46,945 nt of DNA from a virus. Shown here piece by piece: positions 30,910 through 39,046 of this stretch. The stretch spans positions 1 to 46,945 of IMG/VR virus record IMGVR_UViG_3300031565_000069; one strand, 5' to 3'. Numbering within the stretch: the stretch's first letter is position 1; the number at the start of each line of letters is the position of its first letter. The position numbers were made by a program, and so were the translations under genes. The notes under the pieces are model-generated. The model worked only from the letters and a program-made list of their open reading frames with translations, had not been told where the DNA came from and ran no database searches.

Positions 30910-31290
30910 TCATCGCCCATTTCCATCGTCCATCCAAATTGCAATGGCTTGTAGTTCCTTTTTCATTAGTTTTTGATTTTCATTGCATTCATCCAAACGG
31001 TCGTGAAATCTCGGAAAATTGGTTTCGATGCGTATAAGTTCCTTTGACACATAGGCACATATTTCATCTTTACAGGATTTTCGACAATCCCGACAATCAT
31101 CGATATTCTGGAATCGTAGTTTTCCATCCGGCCGATAGAACAATTTTTCAATCTTCTCTTGGCCTGTTTCCAGCTTATCCTGGCCTGTTTTTATCTCGTC
31201 AATTTTTGCAAACTGTTTTGAAAATGCGAAGATGGTTCCACAAAGTGTAAAAAACGCAAGGATGCAATATATGATATCTTTTATATCCAT
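30910..31290 (-). CDS. Membrane-anchored coiled-coil protein, 126 aa
   Basis: An N-terminal transmembrane segment (DIIYCILAFFTLCGTIFAF) is followed by a coiled coil (KIDEIKTGQDKLETGQEKIEK), a cysteine-rich middle (DDCRDCRKSCKDEIC) and a second helical region. One TM plus coiled coil is the layout of XhlA-like and inner spanin proteins, and the following genes encode a one-TM protein and a small lipoprotein. Start at 31290. Confidence 0.65.
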   Translation of the reverse strand: MDIKDIIYCILAFFTLCGTIFAFSKQFAKIDEIKTGQDKLETGQEKIEKLFYRPDGKLRFQNIDDCRDCRKSCKDEICAYVSKELIRIETNFPRFHDRLDECNENQKLMKKELQAIAIWMDDGNGR

Positions 31291-31291
31291 T

Positions 31292-31678
31292 TTACTCTGC
31301 CAACTCCGACACACCGGACAAGTTGTTCCACCCGTCTGTAACGGCCTGTAACAGTATTGTATCCGTAATCAATCCGAGTGTTCCGGCATCTATAAGAGCG
31401 GACACGTTTGCATCATTTACAATGTACACATAAATCGGATTAAATGACACCTGCCAGTTGATAACGCGCTGCGCGAATGTGTCCCGCAGATTATGACTGG
31501 GTACCGCAATACCCTCGATTTTTACAACACATGCCTGAATCATAAGTGCACATGCGACACGATCTTTGAGAACGGGTCCGATAACCGGGTCACGAATTAC
31601 CGCCATTCTGGCATCAAAATCAGCCAAAGCCGGAACAGATACCAACAGGGTAAGAAAAATTGCAAGTAGAGTTCTCAT
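31292..31678 (-). CDS. Secreted protein with Sec signal peptide, 128 aa
   Basis: A clear signal peptide (MRTLLAIFLTLLVSVPALA, cut before DFDARM) precedes a helical domain (AVIRDPVIGPVLKDRVACAL, then NANVSALIDAGTLGLITDTI). The mature part resembles small helical proteins found in many phage structural regions but not a lysozyme. It should be exported to the periplasm. Its stop precedes the next ATG by one base. Confidence 0.7.
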   Translation of the reverse strand: MRTLLAIFLTLLVSVPALADFDARMAVIRDPVIGPVLKDRVACALMIQACVVKIEGIAVPSHNLRDTFAQRVINWQVSFNPIYVYIVNDANVSALIDAGTLGLITDTILLQAVTDGWNNLSGVSELAE

Positions 31679-31680
31679 TT

Positions 31681-32958
31681 TTAGGTTTCTCCCATGTATT
31701 CAATGTTTAAATTCATGTAAACAGGTGTTATCCCCACCGTGCCTATGTTATCATGCCTAACCCGCACGTCCACATCCCAAGGGACTGTTGAAACATCAAT
31801 AAATCCGTTAAAATTTGCATCACCCACGTCAAGTGACGCGGCTTTTCGGACAAAATGCGCTTGGTGTTGTTCAGATCCGTTTAAAAATGCAGCACAGTAC
31901 CATACAACGTTTGCGGTGCCTGAGATAAAACTGAGTTTGCCGGAAACCCGATACCATCCGGGGATTGTTATCGTGATTTTGTCGTTTGCCTGATCCGGGG
32001 TCACGTTTGCCGAACCGCCATTTTCATCGAATGCTGTTAATTTCGTATAAGTCACACCGGTTGGAATACTTTGGGATGTTGAATTATCCGCAACGTGTAT
32101 CTCCCCAAAAATACCATCCTGTAAAACAAACCCGCCAACTGTTATTTTATCCCCCGTAGGTGTTAGTGTAAAATCACCATTCGAATCCGTCTCACCTGTT
32201 GTTTTATTCAAACCGTCGTAGATAAATTCGACCTGGGGTCCGGTTGTGTCTGTTATCGTTGTTTTTCCGGAAATTTCGACTATGATTGCACCGGTTTCGG
32301 TTATTAGAATACCCTCGACTCCACCAGCAACCAACGAAAGTTTATCCCCCGTCGTTACGGCCCCAATACCGGTGTCCGGGTCTCCCCGATTGGGCATTAA
32401 TGTGGGTACCGTTGCACTTGCGGCCCTAATAAATAAAGCGGCCCCGTTGGCGGAAAGCGAACTGAATCCCTGACCGCCGAAAGAAAATACCCCAGCCCCG
32501 GACCTGGCAAAAACCATATTATCGTCGACGCTTTCATAAAATCCGGTATCACCGTCCCCGAATGCAATTCCGGGGTTTACCGCTGTTCCGGATGGGAAGG
32601 TGAAACTGTTCCCGGTGGCGGTCATTTGTGCGACACCGGATGAGTTGGTTATCCATCCACTGTATACACTGTTATCTGTATAACTGTGTCTTATACCTTC
32701 TGTAGTGCTTAGTATGTCCAACACAGTGCGCGGTGTGGACGTGTTTATTCCAAACCTTTTATCGGTGTCGTTCCAAAATATTTCCGATGTTTCAAGATAC
32801 GTCCACTCCAAACCGTCCCACCACAGCAATTGGCCAGTTGCGGTTCCATCATCCAATCCGCCGCTCGTTCCGCTGCTAAATCCGCCGTATGTGTAGGCCG
32901 CCTGTGCGCAAAATGGAGTACACAAAACCAGGATACATATGTATATAAGTTTTTTCAT
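31681..32958 (-). CDS. Secreted fibre-like protein with C-terminal jelly-roll domain, 425 aa
   Basis: A Sec signal peptide (MKKLIYICILVLCTPFCAQA) is followed by a Gly/Ser/Thr-rich, repetitive beta region typical of phage fibres (ATGNSFTFPSGTAVNPGIAFG) and a C-terminal domain of about 140 residues (start EIHVADNSTSQSIPTGVTYT, end NLNIEYMGET) resembling the C1q/TNF-like jelly roll of fibre tips. A signal peptide on a fibre-like protein is unusual, since virion proteins assemble in the cytoplasm. It may be a periplasmic or surface protein or a virion protein carrying an odd leader. Confidence 0.65.
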   Translation of the reverse strand: MKKLIYICILVLCTPFCAQAAYTYGGFSSGTSGGLDDGTATGQLLWWDGLEWTYLETSEIFWNDTDKRFGINTSTPRTVLDILSTTEGIRHSYTDNSVYSGWITNSSGVAQMTATGNSFTFPSGTAVNPGIAFGDGDTGFYESVDDNMVFARSGAGVFSFGGQGFSSLSANGAALFIRAASATVPTLMPNRGDPDTGIGAVTTGDKLSLVAGGVEGILITETGAIIVEISGKTTITDTTGPQVEFIYDGLNKTTGETDSNGDFTLTPTGDKITVGGFVLQDGIFGEIHVADNSTSQSIPTGVTYTKLTAFDENGGSANVTPDQANDKITITIPGWYRVSGKLSFISGTANVVWYCAAFLNGSEQHQAHFVRKAASLDVGDANFNGFIDVSTVPWDVDVRVRHDNIGTVGITPVYMNLNIEYMGET

Positions 32959-32968
32959 ACAATCCTCT

Positions 32969-33457
32969 TTATTTCGAGAAGAAAAGTGTCACTTCCACGA
33001 CTGCGCTGTTCACCGAATTACCGGTTACAACCAATGTCCATATATCATCCATTGTGACACTCCCAAGACCGGTTGCGGTTCCGGCGCTTTCAACCAATGG
33101 AGCGCGACGGGAACCCGTCAACGTCGCGCTCATGTCAACCAATGCACCCCCACACACATCACCGCCCGCACTGTCGTTAATCGCAATATCGTACAAAGCG
33201 GTGGGGGCCGGGGTTCCGGGGTTAATCCGCATCTGCCCGAGACCCCACCCAGCAAGTGTCAGGCTTGTGGGGGCGGAAAATGCGGTCGATGGGAAAGAAC
33301 CGTCCGCACTGTCCGCCGTGCACAGAAACGTGACAGTGTAGATTCCGGAATACGAATTCACCAGACGCAGTGTCTCAACGACCGTGCCTGCCGCATGGGC
33401 CTGTATTGAACACATCAGTATGCTAAGACCGACAGCAAATATAAAGAGTTTTTTCAT
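32969..33457 (-). CDS. Secreted beta-rich protein with Sec signal peptide, 162 aa
   Basis: The signal peptide MKKLFIFAVGLSILMCSIQA HA is followed by a beta-rich, Ser/Thr/Gly-rich mature domain with three cysteines. TAGGAG lies 5 bases before the ATG. It is the second of three secreted proteins in a row. No family recognised. Confidence 0.65.
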   Translation of the reverse strand: MKKLFIFAVGLSILMCSIQAHAAGTVVETLRLVNSYSGIYTVTFLCTADSADGSFPSTAFSAPTSLTLAGWGLGQMRINPGTPAPTALYDIAINDSAGGDVCGGALVDMSATLTGSRRAPLVESAGTATGLGSVTMDDIWTLVVTGNSVNSAVVEVTLFFSK

Positions 33458-33458
33458 T

Positions 33459-34193
33459 TTAACTCCTACCCTGAAACACTTTCACGGCATCCGAAACCGC
33501 CACTCCAAGCCCCGCCCCGCTTGCCTTGTATACACTAACGTGTGACTGACATTTTGAATTCGCGGCGGACGCGGCGTTTGCAAAAGTCGTACCACCCGCC
33601 ACTTTGTTTCCGTTGATGAAAAACTGGATATCCGCCTGATTGGTACAGTCGATTCGAAAAATGTTATACTCCCCGGTCACCAGTGTAACCCCGCTTGATG
33701 CGGACAGGTCCGTAACAGCGTCATCACTCTCACAAACCACAAGACCTCCGGCAGACACCTCAAATCCCACTCTGTACGCTGATCCCGCATCTGCCCAAGC
33801 ACCGCACAATCCGAACGACACAACCCCCAAAAGGGTGGGTAGGGTGGTAAGTGCCAGACGGGTTTCAAAAACAGCACCCTGTGCAAGTGAGAATTGCAAA
33901 TTATCGTTCATCTGTAACGCGCCGTCCTGTTTTTCCGAATCCGCTGTCAAAGCGCATTCGATAAGCCCGTTAACCCCGTTCGCAATAACTCCGACTGTCG
34001 CTGACCCGACTATTTTCTTCGTCCATTTGCAACCCGATTCTGGGGCGCCGGATGCCGGGATCACAACATCCGCGCCGATAAAGTCGTCATAAAACAAAAT
34101 CGGATACATCGGCAGCAGGGTCTCGAATGTAACCCCGTCGTAAAAAGCCTGATGTCCTGTGCCATACCAGGGGTAATCGCATCGCATATGCAT
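33459..34193 (-). CDS. Lectin-like (LamG-type) virion or adhesin protein, 244 aa
   Basis: The protein resembles a concanavalin-like beta sandwich: YDDFIGADVVIPASGAPESG, GAVFETRLALTTLPTLLG, YRVGFEVSAGGLVVCESDD, TGEYNIFRIDCTNQADIQFF and INGNKVAGGTTF, which are the usual strands of LamG-like folds. Such proteins often occur as capsid decoration or head fibres in this position next to the capsid gene. No signal peptide is present, unlike its downstream neighbours. Confidence 0.6.
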   Translation of the reverse strand: MHMRCDYPWYGTGHQAFYDGVTFETLLPMYPILFYDDFIGADVVIPASGAPESGCKWTKKIVGSATVGVIANGVNGLIECALTADSEKQDGALQMNDNLQFSLAQGAVFETRLALTTLPTLLGVVSFGLCGAWADAGSAYRVGFEVSAGGLVVCESDDAVTDLSASSGVTLVTGEYNIFRIDCTNQADIQFFINGNKVAGGTTFANAASAANSKCQSHVSVYKASGAGLGVAVSDAVKVFQGRS

Positions 34194-34387
34194 TAGTTAC
34201 TCCGTTTTTCGGTTTTTTTGAGTTTTTGTGAAACAGCTTTTTCGGGTATTTTCAAGACAGGCGGGGTTACATAATCCGCCAGCAAAGACATAACCCATTC
34301 ACGTGCCCGTTCCTTGGATACGCGCCGCACATCCCCGACGCTGCCGATTCCCGGCAAATTTTTCCTCAATCGCACTTCAACACTCAT
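34193..34387 (-). CDS. Small basic protein next to capsid genes, 64 aa
   Basis: Reads MSVEVRLRKNLPGIGSVGDV followed by helices and a basic tail (KAVSQKLKKTEKRSN). The first half, with V.L...LPGIG.VGDV..V, resembles an L9-like or KOW-type small fold seen in phage head accessory proteins. AGGGGG lies upstream, and the stop overlaps the next start as TAATG. Function unknown. Confidence 0.65.
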   Translation of the reverse strand: MSVEVRLRKNLPGIGSVGDVRRVSKERAREWVMSLLADYVTPPVLKIPEKAVSQKLKKTEKRSN

Positions 34388-34430
34388 ACCAAGTACCCCC
34401 TAAAAGGCCCCATACAAGCGGGCCTGTTGG

Positions 34431-34913
34431 TTAGTCGACAATAACAGACGGAGGTGTTTCACCCTGAAATTTCATATAGGCGTGAATAAGAATAGCCACA
34501 AAATTGGTTGCCTGACTCGAATCGGACACGGAAACCTTGACACACGTAAAATCGTTGTTCACATCCAATTCCTGCGGTTCGATAACAAATGTTACAAGCT
34601 TGTTCGTAATGTCCGCCGCGACGGTGTGGTTTTTCGCATCGGTTTGACGTGCATTCACATCGGTTGCAATATTCTCATTGGCCCATATTTTGGACGGGTA
34701 AGTCATAACCTTAACACCGGTCCCTCCGACGTCCGTGGCTTGTTTTAGCGTCAAAACAGTCGCATGCCCGACCGCTTGCGTAAGCATACAACAGATTTCA
34801 AGCCGGTTGATATTTTTCATATTCACGTAATCCGATTCCACTCCGCCGTTTGTGGTGGCGGGGGCTATTGTCACTACCGGTTTCATTACCTCCGGGGTCA
34901 TTTCTACTGCCAT
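34431..34913 (-). CDS. Capsid-associated structural protein, 160 aa
   Basis: A beta-rich protein (MAVEMTPEVMKPVVTIAPAT; LDVNNDFTCVKVSVSDSS) directly after the major capsid gene, where decoration or minor head proteins lie. AAAGGAG followed by an A-run gives a very strong ribosome binding site, as expected for an abundant virion component. No family recognised. Confidence 0.65.
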   Translation of the reverse strand: MAVEMTPEVMKPVVTIAPATTNGGVESDYVNMKNINRLEICCMLTQAVGHATVLTLKQATDVGGTGVKVMTYPSKIWANENIATDVNARQTDAKNHTVAADITNKLVTFVIEPQELDVNNDFTCVKVSVSDSSQATNFVAILIHAYMKFQGETPPSVIVD

Positions 34914-34949
34914 TTTTTTTTCTCCTTTAAATTTGTATACCTACCCAAA

Positions 34950-36284
34950 TTAAACCCGTGCTCCGAGTGTCACAAACGATGCCCGTTTTATTGCGGAGTT
35001 TTTTATTGTAAGCGCGTTCGGGTTTTTTACAACCCCGTTTACGTATACAATAATCCTGAACACCTCCTCATCAGTTAGAAACAGCACGTGTATGGAGGTG
35101 TTCATCTCCTCCGTACCCTTACGGAGCAACATATATTTATTGAGATTGACCAACATCAGGTCCCCAACTGAACCCACCGCGCTGCAATGGTCCGTTGGGA
35201 TAATCGGACGCTGATGCAGGGTACTGACACCCGGTCCGATTCCACCCCCCGGTCCGAGGAACACAGGAACACCTCCCGTGCCTACGGGAAAAACCACATG
35301 CATGAGTTTTTCCTCACAGTCCGGATGTGCCAGCCATACGGCATTGGCCCGGTCTTCGGTATGCAGGATATTGAACATTCCTGTGATATTCGGGTACACA
35401 TATGGGGTCGTCAGTGTTTGGCCGGGTTCGATTGCTTTCTGTTGTACCGCGTTTCCGGCGTTTAGGATACCCTGGCATTGCCCGACACCGCTTCCGGAAA
35501 TAATTTCCGATTCGCACTGCCGCATAATAGCCAGTCTGAATCCGTTTTGATAAAACTGACCCAAAAAGTTTGCATGTTTTACCGCCTCCCCGGACCAGTA
35601 CACAAACCCCATTGATTTCTCCAATTCCAGGCGATATTTTTCAAGGGTCGCCTTGGACGCCGCGACCGTTTGGGCTTCGGCTGCACGGTACATTCTGATC
35701 CCGTCGTACACCACGTTGTTCGAAATATCCGTTTCCTTTGGACGCATCCATTCAACGGCGTTTGAGTCCGCCGAACAGGTATAGGTATCCACGCGACTCA
35801 GGATACCTGAGTCTTTTACGGCGGAATCCCACATCATACCGGCGAAATTCGTTTGGATCATAAATCCCGCTTCGGAATCCACGTTCGCGCTTACCCCGGT
35901 GGCTCCGGCCCGAGTGATGGCTTCGAGTTTGTTCCGGGTTTCGACTATATGTGCATTACCGTGTACACCCCTTTCATTCGCACGGGTGATTGCGGCAATA
36001 CCCACAAGCTGTTGACCGAAGTTTTTAAACGGCAAAGTGGGTGTCAACTCAATCCCGGAACGTTGGTCAGTTTGAATTTCCGGCATTTCGTTAACCGGAG
36101 TCTTGGGTGTTTCCGCCATAAACGTATCCAATGTCCGCGCCTCTTCGTCTTTTTGGATATCGGATTTCAGGAGTTTGGCGGCTTCCAGCAACCCATCCCG
36201 CTCGGTTCGGATTTCCTGGGTGAGTTCGGTCATATCCCTGATCTCTTGTAGTCTTTCCATAGCTTTTTTCAACTTCTCAATCAT
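34950..36284 (-). CDS. Major capsid protein, HK97 fold
   Basis: A 444-residue protein with an N-terminal coiled-coil delta domain (MIEKLKKAMERLQEIRDMTE to about residue 65) that is probably removed by the protease encoded next to it, then the HK97 fold (SEAGFMIQTNFAGMMWDSAV; FLGQFYQNGFRLAIMRQCES; GSGVGQCQGILNAG; WLAHPDCEEKLMHVV). The order portal-protease-capsid supports it. The start at 36284 has AAAGGAG 8 bases upstream. Confidence 0.95.
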   Translation of the reverse strand: MIEKLKKAMERLQEIRDMTELTQEIRTERDGLLEAAKLLKSDIQKDEEARTLDTFMAETPKTPVNEMPEIQTDQRSGIELTPTLPFKNFGQQLVGIAAITRANERGVHGNAHIVETRNKLEAITRAGATGVSANVDSEAGFMIQTNFAGMMWDSAVKDSGILSRVDTYTCSADSNAVEWMRPKETDISNNVVYDGIRMYRAAEAQTVAASKATLEKYRLELEKSMGFVYWSGEAVKHANFLGQFYQNGFRLAIMRQCESEIISGSGVGQCQGILNAGNAVQQKAIEPGQTLTTPYVYPNITGMFNILHTEDRANAVWLAHPDCEEKLMHVVFPVGTGGVPVFLGPGGGIGPGVSTLHQRPIIPTDHCSAVGSVGDLMLVNLNKYMLLRKGTEEMNTSIHVLFLTDEEVFRIIVYVNGVVKNPNALTIKNSAIKRASFVTLGARV

Positions 36285-36299
36285 TTTCAAGTCTCCTTT

Positions 36300-36917
36300 T
36301 TATAGCGAAAGTAAGTCTATTTCCAAATTTCTCCGCTCGTCGTCATGAGCTTTTTTATTATTTGCATCAATTTCGGCTTTCCATTTATCACGGGCCTCCA
36401 CTGCCACGGTTGTATCGGGATACGCCGCAAACGGCACTACAGAAACGTCGAAAAGTTCGTCAAACTCGTGTATTATACGCCATTCCTCACCGTCCCGCAT
36501 CTCATACGTATCCCCCTTTTTGGCGACAGTGAACGCAAATGACATTTCACGCAAATCCCCCCGATCCACAGAGATCAGAAGATCTTTCGCAAATGTGGTA
36601 TCAGGCAGAAATATAATTGATTCAACACCCTTTGCATTTTCCCGCAATTGGAGAGTTGACGCGCTCTCCCGACCCAGCGGCAATGTTCCGTTTCCCCCGT
36701 GGTCGTAAAGTGCGCGAACGTCCGATTTTTTCAACGCCTTGGTTGCAGATCCCCGTTTAATTATCTCGTAAAACGAATCTCCACGACTACCGAAATTCTC
36801 TGACCTGGATTCGTACACAATCGGCATGCCAATCAAGACCCGGCGTTCAACTCCGGTCTCATCCGCACGGGTTTCCGCGTTTATTTTAAAAAGTCGTTTT
36901 TCAATTTTGGGTTTCAT
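36300..36917 (-). CDS. Prohead protease, HK97/U35 family
   Basis: A 205-residue protein starting MKPKIEKRLFKINAETR. It contains ALYDHGGNGTLPLGR (catalytic His of the family) and GDLREMSFAFTV (catalytic Ser), followed by VSVVPFAAYPDTTVAV, the characteristic end of the domain. It cleaves the capsid delta domain and scaffold during maturation. The start lies inside the portal gene (overlap of 17 bases); an ATG six bases further upstream is the alternative. Confidence 0.9.
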   Translation of the reverse strand: MKPKIEKRLFKINAETRADETGVERRVLIGMPIVYESRSENFGSRGDSFYEIIKRGSATKALKKSDVRALYDHGGNGTLPLGRESASTLQLRENAKGVESIIFLPDTTFAKDLLISVDRGDLREMSFAFTVAKKGDTYEMRDGEEWRIIHEFDELFDVSVVPFAAYPDTTVAVEARDKWKAEIDANNKKAHDDERRNLEIDLLSL

Positions 36918-38256
36918 CGTCATCCACATCCGTTTCATTTTCGTTACCCAATTCATCGGTGTCCGATATGGGTGTTGGCTGAGTTGCCGTGACTTGGCCC
37001 GGATCTGTAATAGGCACAAGGTTTGACGGTCGAAATGAAGTATCCCCACCCTCTCCTATCGGGGGCCAGTTTTCTTTAGCCATGATCGTATTGGGTTTTG
37101 CGCCCATTGCAAACATTTGGGTATTATATATCCCACGGGCTTTTTTATCCGCTTTGAAAGCCGTGTCATAATCGAACACAATGCACAGTTGCGCTCTTAA
37201 GTCGGCCTTGGACAGAAGTGAATTTGTCAGCGTCTTGGATATGCGTGTTCCAAGAGGGAAAATACAACCGCTTTTAAACACCTCGTTCAGGGTTTCCAGC
37301 GAGTTGTACGATGTGGCCACAGGCAGCCCGACCCAACTCGGGGGGACACCCAGATAACCGCACATCATATATGCGTCCAATTGCTGGGACTCTATGAACT
37401 GCGCATCGGTCATCGGCATTGGGGGTAGTGGGGTATATTTCATATCCTCGTCCAGCACTGCGACACCCCCGGTTGCGACCGCCTCCATTTTCTTTTGGAT
37501 CGCTTTTACCGATTCCTCTTGTGTTTCCGCATCGAACATCCTTGGATGTGAGATAACCCCGGCGGCTGTTACAACCGGGCCGCTAAAATGATCCGCCTGA
37601 TACGTTTGGGCACTAAGGTATTTCCCAATCGTTTCACGCATTATACCCAGTTGGGACATTCCGACAACGCCGTTTTGGGTTATGTTTGCGATGTGCAGAA
37701 TGTCGCGGGCTGGGTAGATCTTGGCGGGCTGCCCGTCGTTACGGCGGACTTCGTAAACCAGCGATCTCGGAGACGCCACGGTATTGTCGAACAGAACTGT
37801 TTTCACCCCGTCTTGTATGTAATACGGAGTGACATTCGCCGGATCGGATATTTGCAGGATCTCGGAATATTCCCCCAAACGGTTGCGTTTTTTGATTCCG
37901 AAAAAGTTTCCCCATACATCAAGATGGTGTACCACCATTTCGAAGAACTGGAATTCGTTTGTATCGCGATTTGGTTTTCCGTCCAAAAGGGCGTTTAGGT
38001 AATGGTCCACGGGTTCAAAAATCGTTCCCGTGTCCCGTGCCACGTAGCATTTTAGACTGCCAATAATACGTGCCCGCAACCCCACGCAGGCGAAGAACGT
38101 TAGAAACGTTCGGGCTTTTTCCGGAGTCAGCGCGACACCGGACGTCGACATTGCCCTGGACGATCCGTAGTCCGGGAAGTTCGGCCAAAAGCGCGGATCA
38201 TCGCTGTCCATTATATCGGCGAATCCGCCGCGTATGTCGAAATCGAAGTACCCCAT
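36901..38256 (-). CDS. Portal protein, HK97 family
   Basis: A 451-residue portal: VGLRARIIGSLKCYVARD, HYLNALLDGKPNRDTNEFQF and MVVHHLDVWGNFFGIKKR in the first third, then HIANITQNGVVGMSQLGIMR, FSGPVVTAAGVISHP and YNSLETLNEVFKSG are family hallmarks. It forms the dodecameric DNA entry ring and binds terminase. It is the first gene of the late unit. No ribosome binding site precedes the ATG at 38256; the predicted transcription start is almost at the ATG, so initiation may be leaderless. Confidence 0.95.
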   Translation of the reverse strand: MGYFDFDIRGGFADIMDSDDPRFWPNFPDYGSSRAMSTSGVALTPEKARTFLTFFACVGLRARIIGSLKCYVARDTGTIFEPVDHYLNALLDGKPNRDTNEFQFFEMVVHHLDVWGNFFGIKKRNRLGEYSEILQISDPANVTPYYIQDGVKTVLFDNTVASPRSLVYEVRRNDGQPAKIYPARDILHIANITQNGVVGMSQLGIMRETIGKYLSAQTYQADHFSGPVVTAAGVISHPRMFDAETQEESVKAIQKKMEAVATGGVAVLDEDMKYTPLPPMPMTDAQFIESQQLDAYMMCGYLGVPPSWVGLPVATSYNSLETLNEVFKSGCIFPLGTRISKTLTNSLLSKADLRAQLCIVFDYDTAFKADKKARGIYNTQMFAMGAKPNTIMAKENWPPIGEGGDTSFRPSNLVPITDPGQVTATQPTPISDTDELGNENETDVDDDETQN

Positions 38257-38263
38257 ACGCGTG

Positions 38264-38292
38264 ACATTATGTCAATTTGCGTTTTGTGTCAA
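38264..38292 (-). promoter_or_regulatory. Late promoter for the portal-to-tail operon
   Basis: On the minus strand TTGACA (38292-38287) is followed by 17 bases and TAATGT (38269-38264). Seven bases later comes the portal ATG. The promoter lies inside a perfect inverted repeat, so it is probably controlled by a repressor or activator. Confidence 0.7.
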
Positions 38293-38303
38293 ATTGACAT
38301 AAT
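38266..38303. promoter_or_regulatory. 14-bp perfect inverted repeat over the portal promoter
   Basis: ATTATGTCAATTTG (38266-38279) and CAAATTGACATAAT (38290-38303) are perfect reverse complements separated by 10 bases. Each arm contains a TTGACA hexamer, so the site combines an operator with divergent promoter elements. The right arm recurs at 39015-39027. Confidence 0.8.
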
Positions 38304-38317
38304 TACTGTATTCAGTA
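38304..38317. promoter_or_regulatory. TACTG-TATT-CAGTA palindrome
   Basis: A small palindrome (5-bp arms, 4-base centre) directly beside the 38266-38303 repeat. A half copy, TACTGAATA, recurs at 38402-38410. Possible second regulator site. Confidence 0.4.
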
Positions 38318-38341
38318 TTTGATGATTATGGGGCGGAATTT

Positions 38342-38382
38342 ATAAGTATTTGTTATAATTACCAATAATAACAGATACTTAT
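38342..38382. promoter_or_regulatory. 15-bp inverted repeat, candidate operator
   Basis: ATAAGTATTTGTTAT (38342-38356) and ATAACAGATACTTAT (38368-38382) are reverse complements at 14 of 15 positions, with an 11-base AT-rich centre. A TATAAT hexamer overlaps its left arm at 38354-38359. It is typical of a dimeric repressor site. Confidence 0.65.
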
Positions 38383-38416
38383 GAACAGCCGAAACAAAAA
38401 ATACTGAATAGGCTTA

Positions 38417-38527
38417 ATTGAGCCATTGTGGCTCGATTGAGCCATGTGTTGGAATTTCCAATGTCGGCGCGGGTTTCCGGGATATTCTGAGGGTATTCGG
38501 GGAATTTGTATGGCTCGATTGAACCAT
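38417..38527. promoter_or_regulatory. Repeated TGGCTCGATTGAGCCA operator-like sites
   Basis: The perfect palindrome TGGCTCGATTGAGCCA lies at 38429-38444 and a one-mismatch version, ATGGCTCGATTGAACCAT, at 38510-38527. An extra half site, ATTGAGCCAT, lies at 38417-38426, 19 bases before the same half in the first palindrome. The remaining sequence to 38702 is AT-rich and holds no gene; I could not place the promoter of the rightward unit with confidence. Confidence 0.7.
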
Positions 38528-38702
38528 TTCAGGTTTCTTCGGATATTGAATTAATTTTTAAAAAAGCCTTGCGGATATATGGTATTAAAGGGTTTACGAA
38601 TTTAATTAATTTATTTAAACAATCTGGCACGGTCTCTGCATATGTTAAGGGCAGGTGAGCGGATGACAATATAAAGGAAACGAAACCGAGAGGAGCAAAA
38701 AA

Positions 38703-38873
38703 ATGCTGACAACAGAAAATACAGAGGGATACACGCAAGACGAACTCGATAAATTGAATGACGAATTCGAAAACCGGTACAAATCAGGCGAATGGGATTA
38801 TCTTGGCAATTATGAGTCTGACCGCAGAGCCGAAGCGGAAAAACAGTTTTCCAACGAAGTTGCCCGCCGATGA
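38703..38873 (+). CDS. Small acidic protein, 56 aa, first rightward gene
   Basis: Reads MLTTENTEGYTQDELDKLND and continues as a charged helix. The ribosome binding site is strong (GAGAGGAG). It is the first gene after the control region. No family recognised. Confidence 0.75.
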   Translation: MLTTENTEGYTQDELDKLNDEFENRYKSGEWDYLGNYESDRRAEAEKQFSNEVARR

Positions 38874-39027
38874 CAGCAAGGGATATTGGATTTTGATAAA
38901 ACCGGCTGTCGGTACCGATAAGATCGACATTTTTAACCACAACACAGAGATCGCAAAAAAAGAAGGTCTTGAAGTTGTCGACTGGACCGATAGCGATTAT
39001 TTTACGCTTCGTACCAAATTGACATAA
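38815..39027 (+). CDS. Hypothetical protein, about 70 aa, start uncertain
   Basis: The C-terminal part (KGYWILIKPAVGTDKIDIFN and EGLEVVDWTDSDYFTL) looks like a real small alpha/beta protein. The ATG at 38815 lies inside the previous gene and has a poor ribosome binding site; a TTG at 38860 is another possible start, giving 55 residues. Translation is probably coupled to the previous gene. Confidence 0.5.
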   Translation, partial: SLTAEPKRKNSFPTKLPADDSKGYWILIKPAVGTDKIDIFNHNTEIAKKEGLEVVDWTDSDYFTLRTKLT

Positions 39028-39046
39028 ACCTTTGGAGAAGTATTTA
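39019..39046 (+). promoter_or_regulatory. Promoter candidate inside the rightward block
   Basis: TTGACA (39019-39024) is followed by 16 bases and TATTTA (39041-39046). The surrounding 13-mer CAAATTGACATAA (39015-39027) is identical to an arm of the inverted repeat at 38290-38302, where TTGACA is followed by TATTTG at the same spacing. It would drive the gene at 39079. Confidence 0.5.
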
